Assembly: GCF_032854445.1 (NCBI RefSeq)
Contig: NC_088295.1
Location: 66,133,249 to 66,197,248, forward strand
Length of the DNA stretch: 64,000 nucleotides
Source of the DNA: Liolophura sinensis
Taxonomy: Eukaryota > Mollusca > Polyplacophora > Chitonida > Chitonidae
Direction of reading: 5' to 3'
Shown: positions 25,147 through 35,957 of the stretch, one piece after another
How positions within the stretch are numbered: the first letter of the stretch is position 1
Layout of the letters: every line of letters starts with the position of its first letter
The notes under the pieces: generated by a model
Seen by the model: the letters and a program-made list of their open reading frames with translations, nothing else
Database searches by the model: none
What the model was told of the DNA's origin: nothing
Translations under genes and position numbers: made by a program

Positions 25147-25238
25147 GAGCAAGTCTGCTTGAGAAACTGGGACAACAGTGGAGTCATTTCTACACGGTGA
25201 TCCTGCCGCTGCTTCAGGCCATCCTCTATCCGCTACCA
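25147..25238 (+). CDS. PRR5: PRR5 exon 6
   Basis: After the acceptor TTGTGTTACAG, the exon in the phase left by exon 5 encodes SLLEKLGQQWSHFYTVILPL and then LQAILYPLP, ending before CCA-GTAAG. The family has L-A-E-x-W-D-x-F-F-x-x-x-L-P-x-L-Q-A-I-F-Y-P-V at this point, so W, F, L-P, L-Q-A-I and Y-P are all kept. This is one of the two strongest anchors for the identification. The exon ends in phase 0. Confidence 0.95.
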
Positions 25239-25504
25239 GTAAGAACAGCTTTTCAGAAAACACACCATATATATATATATATACACAAGAGAATAGTATC
25301 GATGGTTTACGTAGATATGATAACTGTGGTTAGGCGTTTTGCCCCGGAGTAATAAGGTTCTTCATTTATCATGATATGGAGGTATTTTGTTTTTCAAGTT
25401 TGTATGTTACGCTAAAATTCTGTGGTGTAATAGAATGAATGCTCAATTTACTGCGATCATAGCTCTAAGAAACCAACATTCACCATGATCATTTTTTACT
25501 TCAG

Positions 25505-25580
25505 GAGATGGATTTGCCTATTCGTGAAACTTGCCTGGTAGAATTTCGAGACACAGTCGTTTTAAAAATAAACCTCATGG
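25505..25580 (+). CDS. PRR5: PRR5 exon 7
   Basis: A 76-base exon from TTCAG to CATGG-GTAAG encodes EMDLPIRETCLVEFRDTVVL then KINLM. It matches the family segment x-R-Q-x-x-L-L-x-F-R-D/N-x-x-x-L-x-V-K-L. It follows exon 6 after a 266-base intron and ends in phase 1. Confidence 0.93.
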
Positions 25581-26216
25581 GTAAGTAGAGTTTTGCTGGT
25601 ATTGGTAATGTCTTGTTCAACGTTTTGTGGAGAGTGAGGAGGTGGTTGTTAGAAAGTGTTGTGGACGTTGTGAAACCTTCATTTCTTTACAAAAGTTACG
25701 TGTTTAAATACTCCTGAAAAATGACGATGGGCATTGTAGTTCATGCTGTATTTGGTTTCATTAAGTTTAAGCATTTGTCTCAATTTTCCGCAGCTCTTGA
25801 ACACTAAATAGTTGATTGAAGTTTGCCATTTAAGCATTGAGTTTCCGTGAATATCTAAGTAATGGTTAAGAGCCATGGCGACGTAATGCCTACATGCACA
25901 TTGCTGGTTGCCATGGTGGTCACGTGCTCGTAAGGTTAAGAAGGCTTTGGATAAGTTGGCCTTGAGGGTATGTTTCTCTAACAAGATCTCTTGGCTAAAT
26001 GTAGCCTGAGTCTGATGATTTAGTGTATAATTACTACATGCAAAGTATTGACGACATGATGTTTAGACTAATTTGAAAACGACGTTAGACGTGGCAGTGG
26101 ATGAAATCCACATAACTCACTTCATTAATAAGAAAATTTAAAATTTACATACACTTTGCTTAGTGTGAAATTTTACTTTTTGTGAAAGTTCAGACTGTAA
26201 TATTTCGTTTTTCCAG
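25581..26216 (+). other. PRR5 intron 7
   Basis: GT-AG intron. A minus-strand frame at 25679-25984 is open by chance, and no repeat is recognised. Confidence 0.6.
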
Positions 26217-26281
26217 AGAGTTTGGAATTCCCTGACGTTGAGGTTTCTCCCCTTATAGAACAGATGTTACTCGTATTACAG
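26217..26281 (+). CDS. PRR5: PRR5 exon 8
   Basis: A 65-base exon after TTTTTCCAG, read with one base from exon 7. It gives ESLEFPDVEVSPLIEQMLLV then LQ before GTATGT. The family ends this helix with I-V-Q-M-L-L-I/V-L-Q, which is kept as I-E-Q-M-L-L-V-L-Q. The exon ends in phase 0 and can be spliced to the exon at 26598 or to the candidate at 26400. Confidence 0.92.
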
Positions 26282-26399
26282 GTATGTGTCAGTTATCGAA
26301 ATGGTACAGATGTCAGATAAATTTTGCCGAATCTCATGAAAAGTACAGAAGAGCTTTTATTTCTGGGTATGCTCTTCATGTAAAGCTGTTTGATTACAG

Positions 26400-26451
26400 A
26401 GATGGTTCATTACTCCCAGGCTGAGGAAAACTCCTGATGTGGATGACACAG
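26400..26451 (+). CDS. Candidate alternative PRR5 exon
   Basis: A 52-base stretch lies between an acceptor-like TTTGATTACAG and a donor-like GACACAG-GTACAT. In phase 0 it reads RWFITPRLRKTPDVDDT plus one base, with no stop, so it enters in phase 0 and leaves in phase 1. Those are the phases of the real exon at 26598-26754. It could therefore replace that exon before 27516, but it could not sit beside it without breaking the frame. The encoded residues have no evident family match, so this may be coincidence. Confidence 0.2.
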
Positions 26452-26597
26452 GTACATGTAGGCCTATATCCTAATCATTGACCACAGCTATTGGTCATCA
26501 ATACTGATTGGTACAAGAATATAAATTGAGAGCTTAATATCTTAGTTTCTTGATACACCCAACAGAGTTGCTAAACCTTACTGTCTCTGTTTTGCAG

Positions 26598-26754
26598 AGT
26601 GTCAGGGATACAGATCCACCAAACAAGAATTACCTTCGCTTAGAGAAGTTAGTAGCCAGAGTTGTCGTCCCTTATTTAGGCCACCGGGGATTATATGAGG
26701 GACAGTCCGAACCGGAAATTGCCTCGTTATTTGCCTCATCGGGCAAAGATACAG
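26598..26754 (+). CDS. PRR5: PRR5 exon 9
   Basis: After CTGTTTTGCAG the exon encodes SVRDTDPPNKNYLRLEKLVA, then RVVVPYLGHRGLYEG and a Ser-rich end, before ACAG-GTAACG. The family has S-V-H-E then Y-L-R/Q-L-E-x-L-V-x-x-V-V-S-P-Y/F-L-G, so this is the second strong anchor. The exon is 157 bases, enters in phase 0 and leaves in phase 1. Confidence 0.95.
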
Positions 26755-27051
26755 GTAACGACTATTTCCTGGATTATAAATTTAAAAGTAATAGTGTTTT
26801 TAAATGAAGCCATATTTTTATAACATTATAACATTAGGGCTAACCTCAAAATGATAAGGCTTGTAAAAATCCATGTCTGATATATCAAAAGGAGAAATTA
26901 GCCAGTCGTGTGGGATATATATCACTCGTGAAAGGCGTTTCAAATGTTTTAATGGTCCAACTAGCGTTACCTGGCGAAATGGGTTGGCTCAGGCTAAGCT
27001 GGCATTTCACGAAATAGGTTGCAAGTTGAATCTAGTAACCGACAACAGGGC

Positions 27052-27140
27052 TCCAGTCTGACGTCAGGAGGTTTGTCAGATAAGTGAAAAGGTGTGGTGT
27101 ATTCATCTGGGTTCTGTCCGGTTTCTTCGAAGCCGTAAAG
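27052..27140 (+). repeat. Dispersed repeat E, copy
   Basis: Shares GACGTCAGGAGGTTTGTCA and a following GTTCTGTCCGGTTTC-like stretch with 35220-35320. A weaker relative lies near 57845-57885. The family is undefined. Confidence 0.4.
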
Positions 27141-27162
27141 TTAGAATACACCTCTACCTACG

Positions 27163-27430
27163 TTTCAGCGGGTACGTGTGACCATTTGTCAACAGTCACA
27201 CTGCTGTAGCTGTTCTGGTTTTATTTATTTATTTATTTATTTATTTATTTGATTGGTTGTTTTACGCCATACTCAAGAATAGTTCTCTTATATGACGGCA
27301 TTATGGTGGGAGGAAAACGGGCAGAGCCCGAGAGAAACCCACGGCCATCCGCAGGTTGCTGATAGACCATCCCACGTACAGGTTCTGGTTTTACCCTCGA
27401 TGTTGTATATCTTTTATTATGTCGCCCATG
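27163..27430 (+). repeat. Interspersed repeat C copy, interrupted by a SINE
   Basis: TACGTGTGACCATTTGTCAA and CACACTGCTGTAGCTGTTCT are followed, after the inserted SINE-A (27224-27381), by TTACCCTCGATGTTGTATAT. This is the same order as the uninterrupted copies. Confidence 0.75.
27224..27381 (-). mobile_element. SINE-A copy, minus strand, with 12-bp target-site duplication
   Basis: Begins on the plus strand with (TTTA)n TTTGATTGGTTGTTTTACGC and ends at the reverse complement of the CGTACGTGG block. GTTCTGGTTTTA is duplicated exactly at 27212-27223 and 27382-27393, as expected for target-primed insertion of a 5'-truncated copy. Confidence 0.95.
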
Positions 27431-27515
27431 TAGAGTCAGGGATTTTTTTTTTGCTTTTCATGGAATTCACACCATTTTCTACGTTATTAACACCTGTCAT
27501 CACTTTGTTAAACAG

Positions 27516-27715
27516 ATTCCGCTCCAGAACAAAGTAAACCAGATGAAACCACATCTTCCAAGACGTCCAGTTTGAGTTTACCGCGCCATGTATTATTCTC
27601 TAGACCCGCTCACCACAGACAAAATAGTGCCATCAGTATTAATATGACTTTAGCTCCTGTGGCGGAGAATGACTTTATGCGACGACACAGCATAGCACTG
27701 GAACAAGTGAGCTAG
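27516..27715 (+). CDS. PRR5: PRR5 exon 10 (last seen), with RRHSI motif
   Basis: The exon follows GTTAAACAG and is read with one base from exon 9. It encodes a Ser/Thr-rich stretch, SRPAHHRQNSAISINMTLAP, and then FMRRHSIALEQ. R-R-H-S/T is a conserved site after the Protor domain in vertebrate PRR5 and PRR5L, with the context expected of a basophilic-kinase target. The frame continues VS and stops (TAG at 27713-27715). However, the codon for Q is followed by GTGAGC, a good donor (exon end 27706, phase 0), so another C-terminal exon may exist that I could not find. Stopping at the TAG gives 379 residues, about the family length. Confidence 0.85.
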
Positions 27716-28300
27716 CGGTGTGTAGGGCTAGCTGGCTAGAAGGGACCAATATGACGCCTAGGATCTTTACCGTCCGGAATGTATATGCACATATCAGTAC
27801 GCCAGATTATTCCGTTGGTCTCTGGGTACCAAGATTTCCTGAGCCGATAATCGAGTGAGTCGTGCCTATGGATGGATGAATATCATTCTGCTGGTAGATA
27901 TCACTACTAAGTTTGTTTTCTGTGGATTTCTATACCAAATACTTTGACTATTCCATGTGTTTCAGCATACTGCTTACGTATTGTTGTTACTTCTGTTGCC
28001 TTGAATAGACAGTTCTGTATCAAGGTAATGGAAAAATTACCATGTACCGCTGTCAACCATTTCTTGCCACTAAGACAAGCTCTGCTCTCGACGGTTAGCT
28101 TGCGGAAATGAGTGACTAGTCAAAACCACGACGTCAGAAAATGGATCTAAACAAAATCGCACACTGAAACTTCTGAGCGTATTTTTTTTTGTGAAAAAAA
28201 TATGTGGGTGAAAACGGAAGAAGGGTGTGCCTTCTGTGGGTTAAAAATTGCATTGTTTGTGACTAAGGTGTCTGAGAACAAAAGTCTAAGAAATTCCAGA

Positions 28301-28306
28301 AATAAA
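28301..28306 (+). terminator. Possible PRR5 poly(A) signal
   Basis: An AATAAA lies 586 bases after the TAG of exon 10 and is followed by a TGTG-containing stretch. Because AATAAA also occurs by chance in this AT-rich DNA, this is weak. Confidence 0.25.
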
Positions 28307-29324
28307 TGTGTTATCCACCATTGTATCCCTGTTTATAGCTATACTTTATTCGGCAATTCTGAATTCGCCTTGCTCACACAACCCATGGGGCCTTGATGAT
28401 TTTGTGACCGTGAACAGATGACCTGAGGCGTGAGAAGTTTGTATTTTACACATCGGAAAGTTCGTCAGTATCTCACCAAATATTGAACGTCCATGTTTGA
28501 TCAAATGATTCCTTGTGTTTATAGTTACAACATCCAAAAAAATTCTGTCCACATATTTTTGTGCTTTTTTTAACTTTCAAGAACGTACGTTAAAAAAATG
28601 TTCGGGCGTTAATGAGAAATAACTCGAGCTATTAATTTCTCCTTGATTAAGAGTACCTTTAGAATATTTTCTTGTGAATGTTTGTTTTATGTTGAGATTC
28701 AGTGCAAATGGCATCAAACGTATATTTTCGTCAGAACTTAATATCAGTTCATTAAATTATATTGGACGCTGATTCCAGACACGGTTGATTTGCGGTAAAG
28801 TGATGAACAATATACAGATTTATTTTCAAATTCATTACAGTCTTCATTGCTCATTATGAATATAATCCTCTGAATAGAGAGATCATTCATGTCTGTTAAG
28901 GTAAACCGAAATAATTCATTTAGGTGTTTGAGAGCTGACCTAAAGCTTTGAGCTAGATATGAGTACCCTCTTGTGGTATTTATCAATTGACATTAGACCA
29001 AAATTGTGTTCATCTTGAAAGTTTAAATGTATCCGTCAGATAAGTATACACATTTACACGAAAATGTGGTCGAGGCACACTTTCAGAAAAAGTACATAGA
29101 ATGCATATTTTGGCAAAACTCTATTGTATATTTATGTAAGTATAGGAGGGGATGCGAACCTGTTGAGGCATCCGCTAGTACTTGTTTTCGGACCATGAAC
29201 TTTTACAAGTGAAAATGTTCACTAGGCTGAACATAGCCAAACTGAATACTATATACTACATTCTATTATATTTCACTCGATTTTCAATGGCATGCTTTTC
29301 TAACAATTTATTGACGACTGTATT

Positions 29325-29415
29325 TTGTATTTCACCGGCTACGTGTGACCATTTGCCGGCTATCCCAATGTTGTCGCTGCTCTCTTTTTTCACTCTATGT
29401 TGTAGGTCTTAATTA
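29325..29415 (+). repeat. Interspersed repeat C fragment
   Basis: Has TTTCACCGGCTACGTGTGAC, GTTGTCGCTGCTC and TATGTTGTAGGTCTT, as in the neighbouring copy. Confidence 0.7.
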
Positions 29416-29439
29416 TATTGTATTCCTGCATAAACCGGG

Positions 29440-29800
29440 ATTCTGCTTGTCGACTAAGCACCCCCAAGGCCTGGTCCCTTTACATCGTTTAATGTAACTG
29501 TATCTTAAATGTAATGACAACACACCATTTTGAGTAATTTTATACCAGTGACGTCTAATAAATTGCAATTAACATTACTGCAACATTTTAATCTTATTCT
29601 GCTTAAGCCATGGTGCTACTGGGCGTGTAATTGCTACCATTTATGCATTTACATGAACAGTCAGAATAAAACCCTGGCTGTAGTAAATTGACAAGAGGCC
29701 GTATTTCATCGCTTACGTGTGACCATTTGCTAGCCATCACACTGTCGTCGCTGCTCTAATTTTTCTCCCTGTACTGCACGTCTTATTCATTATATTCATT
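29440..29800 (+). repeat. Interspersed repeat C, long copy
   Basis: Starts near GCCTGGTCCCTTTACATCG and includes TAATGACAACACACC, GTCAGAATAAAACCCTGGCT, TTACGTGTGACCATTTGCTA and CACACTGTCGTCGCTGCTC. The same order is found at 57405-57710 and, in part, at 48240-48490. No long coding frame is present, so this is a non-autonomous repeat of unknown class. Confidence 0.75.
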
Positions 29801-31339
29801 ATATTCAAGCCCCAACCCAAACTGTTCACAACCCAAATTTAATCGGTCGATCCTCTTGGGATTTGAACCAACGACCTAAGAGACCCTAGCTTACGCTTCA
29901 TTCCACGAGGAAGTCCTCGTTGACGATGTCCAGTGTGCTATGTAGCTACCGTATTTAAGCATAAAATAAGACGGATTTTCTTCTCTCGTAAAAATTAGCG
30001 ATCGTGTTTAGCGCCAGCTGGGACACGAAGTGCGAAATAACTAGTGTAGTATAATAGGACTGATTACCACTGAACAAGACACGTGCTACGTGCGAGAAAC
30101 ATGTGGCCCCCAGGCGATATACACAACATAGGACGTCGACAAGCAAGGCTAGAAACGATATTTCATTGACACTACACTAACAGTGGTGTATTATGGTTGC
30201 TTTAGTGTTCATTCGTGGTGGGGATTGGCAATAATTTTGAAAGCTATTTCAAATAGTTTATTTATTTACTTGTTTATTTATTTGAGCGGTGTTCTACATT
30301 GGAATTTGGAATAGGCCTACAGTGAAGCAGATCGCTGAGCAACACAGACAGGTGGACAAAATCCAACTCGCCAGTTACATATAATGAACTATTTACAAAT
30401 ATTATCAAGTGTGCCAAAGGTTTTAACTTCGCTAAAAAACTAAGCATCAGTTTATTCACCTTTTAAACAGCAGGTAAAATTATCTGCTGTGCAGTGATCG
30501 AAAAGTTAACCTATTTACGCTAGGCGTCTTTTCAGGGCTAAGCTGCTAGTAACAAAAATTTACTCGAATGAAAAGGTTTGAGAAAGTTATGTTATGTGAA
30601 AGACCTTTTGCATCGCCAGTACCAATGGCAATGAAAGAGGTTATTTGCGGAATTTGCGGAAATTGGCGTATAAACTTCTAGTTACTTGTCTGTAGTGCTT
30701 CACAGTACCGCAAGCTCTGTGTTCTTGGTGTTGTTGTTGTAGACTTGTATACGCCATCAGAATGTAACAGCCAGTTATGATTTATGTACATTTTATACTG
30801 TCAGTGTTTATTGAAGGTTTGTTGACATTATTAGTTTGTCTTGGAATAGCAACCGTTAATGTACCACCCCGTACGAGTCTTTATGAGGAAAGAAAAATTC
30901 TACTTGGTGTTTAAGAGAGTTAAATAAAGTGTTTATTACATAATACTTTGACATTACGTATATATTTTTTTCAAACATTGTTCATTTCTGAAGACAAAAT
31001 TGACGTGTGCTGCTGTTATCTCACTAAAATCAAATACTTTTGCGACCAATTCCGATTGCTTTTCATCGTTGATATATTTTTGTAAGCTGAAGACTTTTGA
31101 ACGGCCTGTACAAAGTGAGTCTAAATGGGAATCAAGGCGTCTCCGTGTGATATTTTCTATCATTGCCTTTTGTTTCGTTAATAAAAGTGTTTTGAAAGCA
31201 TATTTTGTGTTTTTTTCTATCAGCATGCATATGATATTTTAAATGGACATTTCCGACCTGAGGGACATCTTTCATAACCCTCACAATCAAGTTTTTCGTG
31301 ACTTGTCAAGCACGTCCACGTATGTGGCGTTTTAACATC

Positions 31340-31351
31340 GATGACGTCATC
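31340..31351. promoter_or_regulatory. CRE-type palindrome GATGACGTCATC
   Basis: A perfect 12-base palindrome around TGACGTCA lies in a locally GC-rich stretch, about 60 bases before an ATG (31408). It fits an ATF/CREB-type binding site. No transcript is known here. Confidence 0.35.
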
Positions 31352-31593
31352 TCGGGGGGAGAGGGAGGGGTGAGCTTAGAGAAAAACGATTACTAAGTTG
31401 TGTGAAAATGGCTGCAGACTTTGACATAGTATATGTGCACTTGATATCAGACATTCAACTTGTGACCTACTTATGTGTTATACAAACATATTACGCATCA
31501 GTTGGGTTAAATCTACAATGACCGTCCGAAACTTGATCTTAAAAACTACACTACACATCATGTAATTAACAATTTATTCACCAACAGTTAGTT

Positions 31594-31712
31594 GGTGGTA
31601 GGGTTCCCCAGGGCTGTGCCCGGTTTCCTCCTAGCTCTGACTGGTTTCCTCCCACCATAATGCTGGCCGCCGTCGTATAAGTGAAATATTCACACTAATC
31701 AAATAAAGAAAT
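31594..31712 (+). mobile_element. SINE-A 3' fragment
   Basis: Has GTGCCCGGTTTCCTCC twice in slightly different forms, then ACCATAATGCTGGCCGCCGT and a short tail. Confidence 0.8.
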
Positions 31713-33080
31713 CAAAATAGTAATTAATTTGATTGGTGTTTAAATTAAATGAAGAAAGAGCACCACGTATCTGGTGAGGAATGGTAGTCCCGTGGAGGTC
31801 GCTATCAGGCAAGTTATTTGTGCCGTGTGATAAAAAGACCATATATTGTCATTCACAAAACATATATAGTGTTACTTGATGGTGACAATACCATATAGCA
31901 GTGTAGACCTGTGGTTGATCCCATGGTATAACGCTTGGTAAGTTTTTTACACGACATTTTCCATTTGATTACATTATACGCATCACCAGCTGGTAACCTG
32001 ATGTAATTTTATCGTGGACCCATGAATAATACATTGACCACCTGGTTTATAAAGACGTTAAAATAAATAGTGACATTTCACCCCAACATCATTATAAGAC
32101 TTTACTCTGTCGGCAAGTCCCCCCAGCGTCAGTCATAAACGAACACATAGTGCACATAAGTATATTATTATCTATTTCTTTCCGAGAGTCGCCTATTTTC
32201 AGCTGCCTGTAAAATCAGTCATATTCGCCAGGGAAATTGCCTTTGGCCAGTGACTCGTAAGATCACAAGCTCTACACACTGACATGTTCCACGTCTATGT
32301 TATTACAAGGAAAAGGAAGTGAGAACACTTTTTCTAATTCACAGTGTTAAAGTCTATAAGTCCGATTTCGGCAACAAGAACCCCCATAGGCTGACCTCAA
32401 AATTATTAAAAAACCAGTAGCATGCTGGATACTGGGCGGAGTTCAACGTGTTTTGACGAAGGGGCGACACCAGTCAGTTCAACTGCTATCGACAACTGTA
32501 AACCCTGTTACTGACACTGCTATATTTGAATTTGTTTACATTTCTTAGTATGATATAACCTTATTAAATGAATTTTATTTCATTTCTTGTAGTATATGAT
32601 CTCACGGCGGTGTGGAATTAGAGATGGATATAAGGAAATTAAAGCCATGTAGTCTAGTTACAGACACAGTGGTGAAGACTGTTTTACTGCATGGAATTTG
32701 CTCTCACCGCTTGTTCATGGTGCTATTGTAAAACAAATTACTCTCCACGCCCATTGTCCAGCATGCAACTCGCTTTTGAATAATTATGACGTCACCCGAG
32801 GCAATGAGTTCTTGGTGTCGAAACTAAGCTTATGGAGTTTAACATTATGTATTAGAAATATGGATATGGATTAGAAATTAGTAATATGGATGTTCAACAT
32901 GCCAATGTGTAGAGCTTGTGTTGTTACGTGTCACTGGCTAAAGGCAAATTTGGTAGCAATTACGACTGTCTTTACAGACAGCTGGATATACGCGACTCTC
33001 TAAAGCTATAGAACTATAGAAAGAGCGATGGAATTGCTTGTACAGTTTCATACACTATATATCCAAATAAAATTTGTTTG

Positions 33081-33339
33081 AGGCCTCCGTGGCCGCAGGG
33101 GTTTGCACGCCAGCACGGGGCAATGACCTAGATGCCTCTCACCAATGCGGTAGCTGTGAGTTCAAGCCCAGCTCATGCTGCCTTCCTCTGGCCGTAAGTG
33201 GGAAGGTCTGGCGGTAGCCTGCAGATGGTCATGGGTTTCTCCTGGGGTCTATCCAGTTTCCTCACACCATAATGCTGACCGCATAGATGAAATATTCTTG
33301 AGTACGGCATATAACACCAATCAAATAAATAAGTAATAA
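33081..33339 (+). mobile_element. SINE-A copy, near full length
   Basis: The head GAGGCCTCCGTGGCCGCAGG (in part an A-box) is followed by ATGCGGTAGCTGTGAGTTCA (B-box region), the body and an AAATAAATAAGTAAT tail. Confidence 0.9.
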
Positions 33340-35219
33340 CAAAAGAAACAAACAAATCGAAGCTCTATTAGTAACTAACGGAAGTACAATAATGTACTTA
33401 ATCGTTTACACCGTCAGACAGATTTAAATTAACTTTCAACGCGCACTCAACTAGTTTTTTTTATATAAAAGGTGCACAAAATATGCGTTGTTTCTATATC
33501 TTCAAATACAAATACATGGGACTGTTGTAGGCCTGTATATTAAAGACAGCTTGTACAACAAGACATCAAATATAGCGAATCATAAAATGTCGTCAATACT
33601 CTGCTCACTCCTGTCATAACATTTACAAACAAAAAGCTGTGCCAAGTTTTGCTTCAGCGAACTTATATTGTCAAGATATACCAAGACATATAATTGACTT
33701 ATCTGATCTATTCTTAGCTGTCCGTGAGATCCACATTAGTAATTAACGGTCGGTGTAACGGATATACACACAACTAGGAGCGCCTAGTGAACCACTAAAC
33801 ATGTATACAATAAAGCTGTACACATCGTCTCAGATATCACATGAGTGTTGGGTGGGTTGTGATCTCTAAACCATTAACCATGTTTATATGGTTATGTACC
33901 TATATTTTAGGGTAGCTGTTTGACATGTGTAAATATATACCCAGAGTAAAACACATATATGCTAACGTCACCTATATACATGCGTGTATACCCAAGCAAG
34001 ACAGCTTCTGCGGTAGGTGGCACAGGTTTTCTTACAACAACTTAAGCAAATGAGGTATTTTTGAAATGCAGAATTTGTGTATGTCTGTATTTCATTTCCA
34101 GTTGATCAAAACTGTTTTAAGGCTTGATACCAGTTTTTCTTTAAGCTAAGTCTTCCTTTTTTGTACTTAGCTCAAAAAATTGCGTAACACTGTATTGAAT
34201 ATGAACTAAACCTGCCACTCTTATACTTTGATTTTGGACAACTGCATTGGTTTCTGAATTTGGCTAAATCTTGAATATAAAATTTGACTTTATACCAGTT
34301 CTAGCTAATACACTTTAAATAGATAGTACCATAGCTTTGCCGGGTACCTGACAAATTTCTCGACTAATGCTGTGGGATTCAAAAGTGTTAAGGCCACCAA
34401 CGAAACGGTGTTAAACGTGTGTTTTACATGCGTGCTCTTATACTAAATGGTTTAATGCTAAACAACGTCACCATTTTTATCACGATCAACACCATAATGT
34501 TTGCATTTTAATGTCTATATTACTCGAAACATAACACTCCAAAATGTTAGCGGAAGACGGTTTTGAACGCGTGATTTTGTAGCCATTGGTGAGAATTAAC
34601 GTAACAGCAAATTACAAGTTGTTTCTTAGTAGGGGTTAAACATACAGGCACGTCCCTTGGATGAACGGCTATTTTCAGCATATTGTGTTCTATGTGTTCC
34701 CACCCGAACATAAGCCTTTTACGTGTCATTCAAGCTGTTCCCTGCAAATCGCCATATGAGATGTCAAACTGGGAACAAATAGCTTGCGTAACTCTCCCAC
34801 TGTCCTTTGTTTAAGAAACCACATATTTTTGTCGTTGACAACAGCCATCTTCAAACATTTCCGTACTATTTACAGTACAGCCATTGTGTTGCTCAGTGGC
34901 TTGTCAATGTGGGGGTCGGATTGGTGGGGCTTCCCGTGTGTTGAGTAACAGTGAATTGACACCCACGTGCACAACATATGTACAATATGTATCAATAACT
35001 TGGACGCGTTTCCAAACTATAAAGAAATGTGTTTAGAAACGAAACACTTATTTTCGTGGGAGTGAAAAGTCGTCAGTAACACGTGTTAAACAATAATTAA
35101 ATAAATAAAGTAATAAAACCGGCCAATCGCAAGCAATCTGACCAGCTGAATTAAAGTAATGTGAGGGACAGGATTAGTCGTTCAGCACACATTCACCATA
35201 CTCTTGCTCACTACATCGA

Positions 35220-35320
35220 CTGCGGCTTTACGTCAGGAGGTTTGTCATGTATGTACTTGTTGACGTACAGTGGTTTCCCCCATGTCCGCGGTTCTTCTGC
35301 TCCTATGAAACCGGCTGCAG
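35220..35320 (+). repeat. Dispersed repeat E, copy
   Basis: Shares ACGTCAGGAGGTTTGTCA with 27052-27140 and is followed by a GTGGTTTCCCCCATGT stretch like other tRNA-derived SINE bodies. Confidence 0.4.
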
Positions 35321-35552
35321 TTCAAAGCTAATCAAATGAATAAAATGAAGTAATAAATGGATCAATAAGGAAATGGAAGAACAAACTGGTAAAGATACAT
35401 GTATAAGACACTAGTGTAAAGCTTGCCTTCAGACACTTCTCTACCCCATTACAGGCAAATTTACAGCATATTTTCCAGTAAACATTCAGTGGAAGTTAGT
35501 AAAACTTTCATACTTCATCAACTTATAAAATTCTGTTAACTCATACTTAGAA

Positions 35553-35555
<3 letters not shown>

Positions 35556-35610
<55 letters not shown>
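35556..35610. repeat. (TA)n microsatellite
   Basis: About 27 TA units directly abut the tail of a SINE-A copy. The long Tyr-Ile frame here is only this repeat translated. Confidence 0.98.
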
Positions 35611-35615
<5 letters not shown>

Positions 35616-35774
35616 TTATTTATTTGATTGGTATAATTCACTTCGCACTCAAGAATACTCGACTAATACGGCGGTTGCCAGCATCGTGGTGGGAGGAAAC
35701 CAGGCAATACCCGGAGAAAACCCACGACCAACCGAAGACCTCTCCACGTACGGCCGGAGAGGAAGCCATCATGA
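35611..35774 (-). mobile_element. SINE-A copy, minus strand, truncated
   Basis: Reads tail first (TTTATTTATTTATTTGATTG) and continues through the reverse complements of the standard blocks as far as CGTACGGCCGGAGAGGAAGC. Confidence 0.85.
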
Positions 35775-35957
35775 GGTTATAAAGTTAAAATAGGCATATG
35801 TTAGGTAAATAAATAAACAAATAAATAATTAAATAAATAAATAAAAGGACTTAAAAAGCTTTACCGCAACTGCATGCAAACTACATTATCATTTGCATTT
35901 TTACTAGACGCATTAAATACCTCCCTGAATGATTTTGTTTTTCAGAGAATCCTCATC

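Larger units (their letters stand above)
27716..35945. other. Region between PRR5 and the 405-codon gene
   Basis: Apart from the repeats and the possible poly(A) signal listed, no exon is recognised in these 8.2 kb. The short frames at 28202, 28744, 30954 and 34547 have no homology I can name and no splice context. Part of this may be a 5' intron of the gene at 35958, because that reading frame seems to start just after an acceptor. Confidence 0.5.

Noticed and set aside
35554-35793. Frame starting with a long Tyr-Ile run
   Set aside because: It is the (TA)n microsatellite followed by an antisense SINE-A.
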